The notes below the pieces were generated by a model. The model had not been told where the DNA came from. It was given only the letters and a program-made list of their open reading frames with translations, and did no database searches. This document shows positions 1-7,745 of a stretch of 64,000 bases of DNA, in pieces. Where the stretch lies: the NCBI GenBank assembly GCA_950295325.1, contig OX485807.1:26507666-26571665 (forward strand), in the 5' to 3' direction. Each line of letters opens with the position of its first letter. Position 1 is the first letter of the stretch. The stretch comes from Polytrichum commune. Its lineage: Eukaryota; Streptophyta; Polytrichopsida; Polytrichales; Polytrichaceae. The position numbers and the translations under genes are program-made.

Positions 1-865
1 GGAATGTCGAGCTTTGAAACACGTGCCTGAAGGATTTGGAAAGTTGACATGTTTGAAAGAGCTTGACATGTCGGAGTGTGAGGCGTTGGAAGTGTTTCCC
101 TCGGGATTGAGCAACCTCATAGCCTTGGAGGAACTCAAATTTTCCAAATGTCGAGCTTTGAAACACGTGCCCGAAGGATTTGGAACGTTGACATGTTTGA
201 AAGAGCTTCACATGTCGGAGTGTGAGGCGTTGGAAGTGTTTCCCTCGGGATTGACCAACTCATAGTCTTGGAGGAACTCAATTTTTCCAAGTGTCGAGCT
301 TTGAAACACGTGCCCCAAGGATTTGGAACGTTGACATATTTGGAAAAACTTATCATGTCGGAGTGTGAGGCGTTGGAAGTGTTTTCATCCGGATTGAGCA
401 ACCTTATAGCCTTGGAGGAACTTAATTTTTCCGAATGTCGAGCTTTGAAACACGTGTCCAAAGGATTTGGAACATTGACATGTTTGAAAGAACTTTACAT
501 GTCGGGGTTTGAGGCGTTGGAAGTGTTTCCCTCCGGATTGAACAACCTCATAGCCTTGGAGGAACTCAGCTTTTGCGAATATCGAGCTTTGAAACACGTG
601 CCCGAAGTATTAGGAACGTTCACATGTTTGAAAAAAACTTTGCATGTGGGAGTGTGACGTGTTGGAAGTGTTTCCATCCGGATTCTGCAACCTGATAGCC
701 TTGGAGGAGCTCTGGTTTTATCTATGTCGTGGTTTGAAATACATGCCCGAAGGATTTGGAACGTTGACATGTTTGAAAAAAGTTCACATGTGGGAGTGTG
801 AGGCGTTGGAAGTGTTTCCCTCCGCATTGAGCAACTTCATAACCTTGGAGGAACTTGATTGTTGA
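1..865 (+). pseudogene. Leucine-rich-repeat array, decayed resistance-gene fragment
   Basis: Six copies of a ~144-bp unit run from the window edge to about 865. Each encodes two ~24-residue LRRs of the form LKELxMSECEALEVFPSGL then LxALEELxFSKCRALKHVPEGFG. This style is typical of LRR domains of plant NBS-LRR-like proteins. The reading frame is broken. Near 255-262 one C is missing relative to the other units (AACTCATAG instead of AACCTCATAG), which causes a stop. Near 635-645 an A-run expansion shifts the frame again. After 865 the repeat is degenerate and stops by about 960. The 5' part lies outside the window, so any NB-ARC or TIR domain cannot be seen. It is best read as an LRR pseudogene, or as the decayed 3' end of a gene beginning upstream. 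Confidence 0.75.
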
Positions 866-2034
866 AACTGTTCAACTTCGAAACACGTGGAGGAATGATT
901 TGGAATGTTGACATGTTTGAAAAACTTTTCATGGGGTAGTCAAAGTTGTTGACATATACATGAAAACTTTATGGCATGGAGTGGAACTAGGTGATAAAAG
1001 TGTTGATCTTCACTAGTAGCTCCAAATTGCAATTCAATATCTCGATACTCTTAGAATTGATTGGTATCTTTCGCAGGCTGTAAGAATATTGTGCGAGGAT
1101 GTCAATAAGTCATGTGCCTAGGAGATGCAAAAAAATGGTTATGCCAATTATTATACTGCATTCATTAGGTTCATTACCTTCCCTTCTTATTGCTTGTATG
1201 AGAGCATATGTGGGATTGGAAAACAAGCTACCTTAGAGTGATGGCAAAGTCAAAACCTAATGTGATCTTGAATCACCATGTTAGTCTTCAGTATACGCGA
1301 CCTTAGCACTGATTATGGTTATGCAATTATTCCAAATTGCAATTGTTGCTACTATTGTTTTTTCTTATGTGTTTTAGCCTCCTACTTTGTGAAATGCTCC
1401 TTTGAACACCCTTGCCTAATTTCAAGGGCATGCATTGATAAGGCAAAGGCGTGAAGAATACTTCAATGCCTCTTAAGACATTTTTCGTGCTTGCTATTTG
1501 GAAATCTCTATTCAAATTTGAGTCAATGACCAGTGGAAGTTTGTTTTTGGCAGTTGAGTCTAGTGCTAGCCTTGTTGGTGAGGTTGTTTACCGCATTGGA
1601 CCAATGTGGGCAATGGATTACTTGGAATAGTGTCTTGAAAATGAAGGCACCTAACAATCATTTTCAGAGTTAAGGGCTCAATAAGAAACTACCTTATGGC
1701 GTAGTCATGTTCATTATGAGGAAGAATCTTGGTATTCAGTAGTCTCGTGTTGTACTAAGGTTTTTTTTTGGCTTTTGTATTCTTTCCTAAATTCGATATG
1801 TTATGTCCAACATAGCTTCACAAGAAATATCTGATCTTGAAAGGGAGTTACTTTGCCATGAGGAATCTTCTATCGTCTCAAGCAACTCTAGAGTGTAGGC
1901 TAGCAGAAAGTGGTGCTCCAAATTCTACAAGCAACACATCTAAGGTAGACACGCAAGACAAGGATCTTCCTCATAATGATCTAGAACCTACAGAGGTTGT
2001 GAAGTTGGTCCGGTTATTACCCGACATAATCTAG
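866..2034. other. No recognisable gene
   Basis: AT-rich sequence. A 65-codon open stretch at 1837-2034 (+) has ordinary amino-acid composition but no recognisable domain. It ends exactly where the TIR element at 2035 begins, so it may be an interrupted exon. I assign no function. Confidence 0.4.
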
Positions 2035-2669
2035 CCTCGGGGAGGTTACTCCCTCTTATATTAATGCATACAAGTGCGATCATGACTTATTTATCGCCGG
2101 GGGGTGGGGGTATTTATCTTGCAGAAAAGATTATAAGGTATGATATTTTTCAAAATAAAGGTGAATACTTGTATTATAGTATACCCTATCAATAAATATG
2201 ATTTTGGGGTGGAATTAATTTTAAATATTTTATTTTACTTATATTGGCAATGGAAATCGGAAAGAAGATTGCAATTCAAACAACGCATTGAAATTTTCCC
2301 TCCTAGCACGTAGGTAGAGAACATTAACTCCACATTGGATACGTTGGTTCAGTAACGTTCAAGCATCCAACCTGCAAAGTCATCCATCCAAGCGTTTTCA
2401 ACAAAAAATTACCTCTTTTCATCCACAAGCACAGACCCTACCCTAAATCCACCTCCCCTAGTAATTATTTCCACGTTATTTTACATATACTGACTAAATA
2501 AAAGAGGTTATTATATGTGATGGAGTTTTCCATGTAAACATGTTCCATTATTTTTAAACTCCCTATATTATTTGTACATTTTTTTGTCAAATTTATCTAC
2601 AATGAATATATTAGACCCTATTTTTTATTGCATGTTGTTTACACGATTTTTGCTAGTGATCTCCTCGAG
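2035..2669 (+). mobile_element. TIR element, family A copy 1
   Basis: The left end (CTCGGGGAGGTTAC) and right end (GTGATCTCCTCGAG) are inverted repeats. The body matches a second copy at 20445-21123, for example TCTACAATGAATATATTAG near the right end and AAAAGATTATAAGGTATG near the left. A partial inverted copy lies at 56445-56655. There is no coding capacity. It is a non-autonomous DNA element of unassigned superfamily; no target duplication was clear. Confidence 0.6.
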
Positions 2670-2687
2670 AATCTAGCTACATAAAAG

Positions 2688-2810
2688 GTTGATCAAGCAC
2701 TTTCAGCCCTTGATGATGGGGATAGATTAGTTGCGGAGGGATTGAATTCAACCAGTTACAAAGGCATGATTAATCGCGATGTAGCTTCAGATTTGCAGAC
2801 AAGCAACAAG
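2688..2810 (+). other. Candidate orphan exon of unknown gene
   Basis: A 123-nt stretch of 41 sense codons, preceded by AG (ATAAAAG) and followed by GT (AACAAG|GTAGAA). The peptide (VDQALSALDDGDRLVAEGL and on) is acidic and protein-like but not a family I recognise. It lies just beyond the TIR element that separates it from the open stretch at 1837-2034. It may be part of the same broken gene. The evidence is only frame and splice-like borders. Confidence 0.25.
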
Positions 2811-3346
2811 GTAGAAATACCATAACACGTTAACCACCCTCTAGCCGTGCACTAGACCGCCGTCATAATGGTGAAGTGCCACTTCTAAAACCGATTCATG
2901 CCTCAGCGGCAACTTCAATGCGTGTACACTTAGTGTAGCCAATGGGAGTCAAGTGTTAATGTACTCATGAGGTAACCGATTTAGACGATGTTATGTATGG
3001 AAATGCCGAGTACCGTGTTCGGTGTAGGGAGAATGTAGTGAACAAGTAGGGGGTTGGACAACTTTCCACTTTGAAAAATTGTAGCATTTTTGGTATAAAG
3101 CAGAAAATTATGAAACAACTTGCATTCTTCCTGAAATCGTCTCGTCTATCTTGGAAAATGATCTCATGATTGTTAGACCAGATCTTCAATGCGAATCATC
3201 TTATTTTCACGGGTTATGGTATTTCCACCTTAGGTGAAAAGAGATCCAGGCTTGCAAATGCAATTCAACAACCCTTCTTTTGAGGAAAAGAATTAAGATC
3301 AACAATTGTTGATTCAGACAAACTTGGTGACGGAATGCATGCCCAC
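2811..3346. other. No recognisable gene; target side of the retrotransposon
   Basis: AT-rich sequence with no convincing frame. It ends in GCCCAC immediately before the retrotransposon. The last four bases CCAC also follow the element at 11718-11721 and are a possible 4-bp target duplication. Confidence 0.4.
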
Positions 3347-3469
3347 TGTCACGGTATGCGGCGTCGAAGGCCGCACCTTATCCGTTGGGTTTCATCCATC
3401 TAGATTTGGATGGATGAATCTAGATGTGGAGAGGAAGGCTCCTAAGTGAGGAGCCTCCTCCTTGGCTTG

Positions 3470-3484
3470 GCATTCTTGCCAAGT
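3470..3484 (+). promoter_or_regulatory. Candidate self-primer segment in LTR transcript
   Basis: GCATTCTTGCCAAGT is the exact reverse complement of 3680-3694, which begins one base after the LTR homology ends. In Tf1-type Ty3/gypsy elements the RNA's own 5' region anneals to the primer-binding site and primes minus-strand synthesis. If transcripts begin near here the same mechanism could operate; I see no TATA box to fix the start. Confidence 0.4.
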
Positions 3485-3545
3485 CAAGTCTTGTGAGTTA
3501 GTGTGTGGAGAGAGCTTGTGTGAGGTGTAGATTGCATGATTTTGC

Positions 3546-3551
3546 AATAAA
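3546..3551 (+). terminator. Polyadenylation signal in LTR (copy at 11478-11483)
   Basis: AATAAA inside the shared LTR block. The 3' copy at 11478-11483 is correctly placed to end the genomic RNA downstream of the polypurine tract. Confidence 0.45.
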
Positions 3552-3679
3552 TCTTGAGTTCTTCTTCCCCTACTTACACTCTTGGATTCTCCCTTGGTGG
3601 AGTGAGAGATAGCTTGACTAATTTGTGTACATTTGAAGAGATTTAGAGCTATTGTGAGTGTTCTATTCTCTTCCTTCTC

Positions 3680-3694
3680 ACTTGGCAAGAATGC
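3680..3694 (+). promoter_or_regulatory. Candidate primer-binding site
   Basis: ACTTGGCAAGAATGC directly follows the last base shared by the two LTR copies. It contains the TGG expected for a tRNA-type site, but the following bases do not match a plant tRNA 3' end I recognise. It pairs perfectly over 15 nt with 3470-3484 of the element's own LTR, which favours self-priming over tRNA priming. Confidence 0.45.
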
Positions 3695-4400
3695 TTGATT
3701 CCTTCTCTTTTCTTCAAATCTTGAGCTACAACATTCAAGCAAGAGTGTGAGGACAAGTGGTGGCGGGATTGTGGAGTGGAGAACGACAAACATCGCGGAT
3801 TAGCGGAGCAACAAGAAGAAAAATGTGTGCTTGTGGAGTTTACACATCATTGTGAATTGTGGTGAGAAATCTCTAAATACTACACGGAATTTCTTGCCAT
3901 GAGTTGCCCACAAGCATGAATTTGTGAAGTGAAAGTTGTGGGGACATTCTTGATCCTCAAAAAGGGATCAAGTTTTGAAAAATAAAATAAAAATAAAAAC
4001 AAATACTTGTTGTCGCTGCTGCTGCTGTCCCTGCTACTGCTGTTGTCCCTGGTATAGTTGCTGCTGGCAAACCTGCTGCCGTGCCCAGTGGCTCGCGGCG
4101 ACTGTCTGCGGCTCGCGGCGGCAGTAGGCCAGAGCGGCAGACTGCAGGCCAGGGCAAGCAGACAGCAAGCCAGACCATCCAGGCTGCAGGCTAGAAGAGG
4201 GAGCTTTTCCTATCAATCCCACGGCTCAGGGCCAAGCTCCCGCAGCGGCGAGTACCTCGAGCCCCATTCTTCCACTGTTACGTTATGCCCAGGCTACCCA
4301 GGCGGCATTAGCTTCTTTAGGAGCTCCGTCGGGTTTTAATCCTCTACATGAATTCCAACTCCATTTGGAGAAGGAATATGGAGGCTTCCGCCGCGATCAA
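3695..4400 (+). other. Retrotransposon leader and ambiguous Gag N-terminus
   Basis: Untranslated leader followed by CTG/CAG-rich sequence near 4010-4080. The Gag frame is open from 4128, after a TAG at 4125-4127, and its residues before 4401 already look Gag-like (NPLHEFQLHLEKEYGGF), yet no in-frame ATG occurs there. A different frame has ATG at 4058 and is open to 4339. Gag may therefore start by a frameshift, at a non-AUG codon, through a spliced leader, or simply at 4401. Confidence 0.5.
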
Positions 4401-7400
4401 ATGCAGCGTATACAGGACTTTCGACGGGAGAAAGATGACACACCTCGTACCATGTACACGAGGTTGGCGAGGGAATCTGGAGGTGTTTTCGCCGAGAGCC
4501 AGTTGGTAAAGGTGTTTTTGTCCAAGATTGACAAACGCCTCCTTGACTTGGCGCTGCCCAAGATCATCATGGATTATGGTGGTCGGGCGACACTCGCAGA
4601 GGCATTCGCCATTGTGGAGCAGTGTGATCGTGCGTTGTGTCAACACGATGCCACTGATTTGGTGTCTCTGCTAGTAGATTCTAGCAAATCCCGAAGAGTT
4701 CCGGTTGCGGCTGCAGGATTGGCGGAGGCCGAGGTAGACAAGACCATGTATTGTTGGTCTTGTGGGCAGGCCGGCCATGCTAAGAAGGACTGCCCTTCGA
4801 AGCAAAGGCAAGCCCAGACCGTCACTACTCCGAAGCGGAAACCATTTGTTCCCGCTAAGGGCTCGGCGAAGGGGACGACGGGTAATCAGTTACCCAAGCA
4901 GTTGAAGTGTTCTCATTGTGGGCGGAACAATCACGCAGTAGAGAACTGCTTTGTTCTCCATCCTGAGAAACGTCCTTCTTCCGACCGGGAGAAGACGTTG
5001 GAGGCGAAGATTGGAGCCATGGAGGAGATGTTCAAAAGCTTGGCGTCATCCGGCCAAATCTTGGCCTCACCGTCTTCCTCCGGAGCTCAGGCTAGTTCTT
5101 CCACTCCGGATTACTATATGTTCGGAGCCTCGGGCGAGGTGGTGAGTTCCGCGGCCGTGACACGTGCTCAAGCCGTGTCACAATCTATACCTTCGACCAC
5201 AAATGAATATGTGGCAACCTCGCGAGCTCGGGACAATGCGCCCGCGGACCAAATTGGTCAGGCACGACTACCATTATCTTTTGGATTGGCCGATGCCGTC
5301 CAATCTGTCAGTGATCGTCATCCGAACGATGAGGTTTCACATTTAACGACCGATGTGGCGCACACGTTGGCATCCAAGGTGTTGCACACACCTTTGTTCA
5401 CGGCCATGGAGTGGTCATCGCCAGAGTTCCAACCTGCTAAGATTTTTCACTTAGCAGGTAGGATTTTGGAAGGGAAGGCATCCTTACCTTCTCTGACCGT
5501 GGCTCAAGCCACTACGGACATTCCTGCTTCCGAAGATCCTGAGGATGTGGCCAAATGGCGAGCGAGACTTGCGGCAGAGACCATTGCGTCTTTTGACGCA
5601 CACGCCTCAGATGACAAGGCACCGACCACGTCTTATGACTACCCAGTATCCGCGGGTGCAGCCTATCTGTCTGATGTCGCTGCTAGACTTGTCCGCGAAC
5701 GCCGCGGCATTCGACCCGGCGTTGTGCGTATGGTGAATGATACCGGAATTTTGGTGGTCAGTCGTACTGGGAGCAACGCTACTCGGGTTGCTCCCCGTTG
5801 TGTGATGATGGATTCAGGGGCACAGCCAGTTATGATCGGCAAGAGGCTTGCCCAAAAGTTGAGGTTGACGGCCGAGGATTTGGCTCCCTGTCCATTCACC
5901 ATTGTCACATCCATTGGTCACGTGGAGCGAGCCATGGGTTATACTCGAGAGCCATTACAGCTTAGCTTCCGAGTGAAGCCTGGAGATTCACCCGCACCTC
6001 TTCTTCTTAGGTGTGCGGTGACGGATGCGACCAACTATGACATTTTAGTTGGTCAGCAAGCACTTTACCCTCTTGGTTTTGGTTTGGACAACTGGACCGA
6101 GGAGGCGTGGATCCGACCAGGTTGGTCGGCTGGGGATGGCCGCAGGGAACTTATTCCCGTTGCTTTCGTGGCGGCCGTGACCATAGCACCATTATCTATG
6201 GTTTTTGGATGTGGTGCTATGGTGGACACATTGCCTTATGGTTCCGCATTGTTGGAGGAGTCATTGGCATTCATGGGGAGTACAGACGATCAACGGGATA
6301 TGACACCTAAGAATGCATTGGTGCGCCATCCCAAGGATTCCCTTCGTCCTTGGCGTGATTCCGCCGAGCTATTTCGGAGGTGCGAGGATATTGTTCACTC
6401 TCTCACTCCTAGAACACCGGTTATGCCGGGTGTCCTCTCGGCATTGGCACATCCCATTTTATGGCAGCCGCCAGACGCGGGAATTACTTTGGTGGAACTG
6501 TTTGGGGGCATCGGCACAGGCTTAGCGGCCGTATTGGAGGCTGGCCTCACGGTTAGACGGTATGTCTATGTGGACAACTCTCAAGTGTCCACCTGTGTGG
6601 CTCGTCACCATCTTCACCAATTGATGGTATTGTACCCCCAGCAGTTATCTCCAACTGCCATTTGTGGGTGTTTTTCACGTCTCCCTCGTGATGTGACACT
6701 CATCAGTGAGGCCGATTTACGACACTTAGGTCCGGTGGATATGGTGATTGCGGGATGGCCATGCCAGGGCCATTCACGTGCTGGAGCCGGCCGAGGTCTA
6801 GAGGATCCCAGGTCTAATTTATTTTGGGACCTCATCCGCCTCATACAGTGGTGGTTTTCCCACCAACATACCCCGCCAGGGTATATCTTCGAGAATGTAC
6901 CATTGTTGGGAGACTCTCGGGACAAGGTGTTGAAAGGCGATTATTATGTTCGTCAACACCTTGGAGATCCCATTTTTGTGGATGCCGCGAGCATTGGTTC
7001 TTATGCCCACCGGCCTCGGTGGATTTGGACCAACCTCGCACCGTCATCTATTTTAGCTGCAGCATTTTCTGCAGTGTCTCCACCTTTGGATCAAAAGGTG
7101 GATGACATCTTGGAGCCAAACCGGACTTCTTTGCCGGTTGTTCGAGATGATTTACCCCCGTTGGCATTGGTCAACAAAATCGGGGCACCGCGGCGGGCAT
7201 TTCCCACATTTATGACGTTTCCACAATCATTCGCTTTTCGCGATAGGGGGCCGGGTATGGTGTGGGATGTTCACACCAAAACCCACACCGAACCATTGGC
7301 TGACGAACGGGAGCGTGCCATGGGATTCCGCACTGGCACCACCGCAGCTCCCGGCCTTTCTGAGGGCCAACGACGCTTCGTGTTGGGCCAAGCTATGGAT

Positions 7401-7739
7401 CTTCATACCATGGTGTGGACTGTTGCTTTATGCCTTTCATTGCAAAGGCATCGTGGTGACCAGTGGTTGTCTCTGGGGGCAGAGGAATCTGGTCAGGGGG
7501 CACAGCGGTCCACACCCATGGAGGAGGGAATTCACGCCATGGTTGGAGAAGTTGAACGAATTTTTCAATTCAAGCAGCATGTGATGGAGGAGCTTCGAGC
7601 TCAACATGTTTACACCGCTTCGGTTTCTTCGCCTCCGGTGGTGGCTTCATCATCACATATTGGTGGTGATGAAGAACTGTCAGACTCTAGTGCTAGCACC
7701 GAGACTGGGGGCATAGTTAATGCCCCCTCCTCTCATTAG
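4401..7739 (+). CDS. Gag - protease - C5-cytosine DNA methyltransferase polyprotein
   Basis: About 1112 residues from the first in-frame ATG; the frame is open from 4128. Order: Gag capsid-like region (1-110); two CX2CX4HX4C zinc knuckles (CWSCGQAGHAKKDC at ~118-131, CSHCGRNNHAVENC at ~170-183) for RNA binding; linker; retropepsin-like protease with DSG at ~471-473; then a methyltransferase domain (~695-1020). The methyltransferase has motif I LFGGIGTGL (nt 6498-6524, AdoMet binding), motif IV GWPCQG with catalytic Cys at nt 6762-6764, motif VI FENVP, motif VIII-like HRPRW, and a C-terminal ERERAMGF...LGQAMDLHT stretch resembling motifs IX-X, with GQ where GN is usual. The catalytic residues recognised are present. 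The target-recognition region looks short (~95 residues). PCQ is DNMT1/bacterial-like, while the C-terminal region recalls DNMT3/DRM. The frame ends in UAG, in phase with pol. Confidence 0.92.
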   Translation: MQRIQDFRREKDDTPRTMYTRLARESGGVFAESQLVKVFLSKIDKRLLDLALPKIIMDYGGRATLAEAFAIVEQCDRALCQHDATDLVSLLVDSSKSRRVPVAAAGLAEAEVDKTMYCWSCGQAGHAKKDCPSKQRQAQTVTTPKRKPFVPAKGSAKGTTGNQLPKQLKCSHCGRNNHAVENCFVLHPEKRPSSDREKTLEAKIGAMEEMFKSLASSGQILASPSSSGAQASSSTPDYYMFGASGEVVSSAAVTRAQAVSQSIPSTTNEYVATSRARDNAPADQIGQARLPLSFGLADAVQSVSDRHPNDEVSHLTTDVAHTLASKVLHTPLFTAMEWSSPEFQPAKIFHLAGRILEGKASLPSLTVAQATTDIPASEDPEDVAKWRARLAAETIASFDAHASDDKAPTTSYDYPVSAGAAYLSDVAARLVRERRGIRPGVVRMVNDTGILVVSRTGSNATRVAPRCVMMDSGAQPVMIGKRLAQKLRLTAEDLAPCPFTIVTSIGHVERAMGYTREPLQLSFRVKPGDSPAPLLLRCAVTDATNYDILVGQQALYPLGFGLDNWTEEAWIRPGWSAGDGRRELIPVAFVAAVTIAPLSMVFGCGAMVDTLPYGSALLEESLAFMGSTDDQRDMTPKNALVRHPKDSLRPWRDSAELFRRCEDIVHSLTPRTPVMPGVLSALAHPILWQPPDAGITLVELFGGIGTGLAAVLEAGLTVRRYVYVDNSQVSTCVARHHLHQLMVLYPQQLSPTAICGCFSRLPRDVTLISEADLRHLGPVDMVIAGWPCQGHSRAGAGRGLEDPRSNLFWDLIRLIQWWFSHQHTPPGYIFENVPLLGDSRDKVLKGDYYVRQHLGDPIFVDAASIGSYAHRPRWIWTNLAPSSILAAAFSAVSPPLDQKVDDILEPNRTSLPVVRDDLPPLALVNKIGAPRRAFPTFMTFPQSFAFRDRGPGMVWDVHTKTHTEPLADERERAMGFRTGTTAAPGLSEGQRRFVLGQAMDLHTMVWTVALCLSLQRHRGDQWLSLGAEESGQGAQRSTPMEEGIHAMVGEVERIFQFKQHVMEELRAQHVYTASVSSPPVVASSSHIGGDEELSDSSASTETGGIVNAPSSH

Positions 7740-7745
7740 CAATTA
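7737..7745 (+). promoter_or_regulatory. TMV-type stop-codon readthrough signal (UAG CAA UUA)
   Basis: The gag-methyltransferase frame ends CAT TAG CAA TTA GAG and the same frame stays open to 10884. TAG CAA TTA fits the UAG-CAR-YYA leaky stop context known from tobamoviruses. The pol frame has no ATG until about nt 8088, already inside the reverse transcriptase, so pol needs readthrough rather than its own start. Confidence 0.8.

Larger units (their letters stand above)
3347..3679 (+). repeat. 5' LTR copy (lacks the first 106-bp block)
   Basis: Matches 11279-11611 with two substitutions (CCCTTGG/CCCTCGG near 3592 and CTATTC/CTACTC near 3665). It contains an AATAAA at 3546-3551 and a hairpin at 3467-3484 (CTTGGCA, loop TTCT, TGCCAAG). 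Relative to the 3' LTR beginning at 11171 it lacks the leading 106-bp block and two bases, so it starts where a normal LTR would already be inside. Confidence 0.8.
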
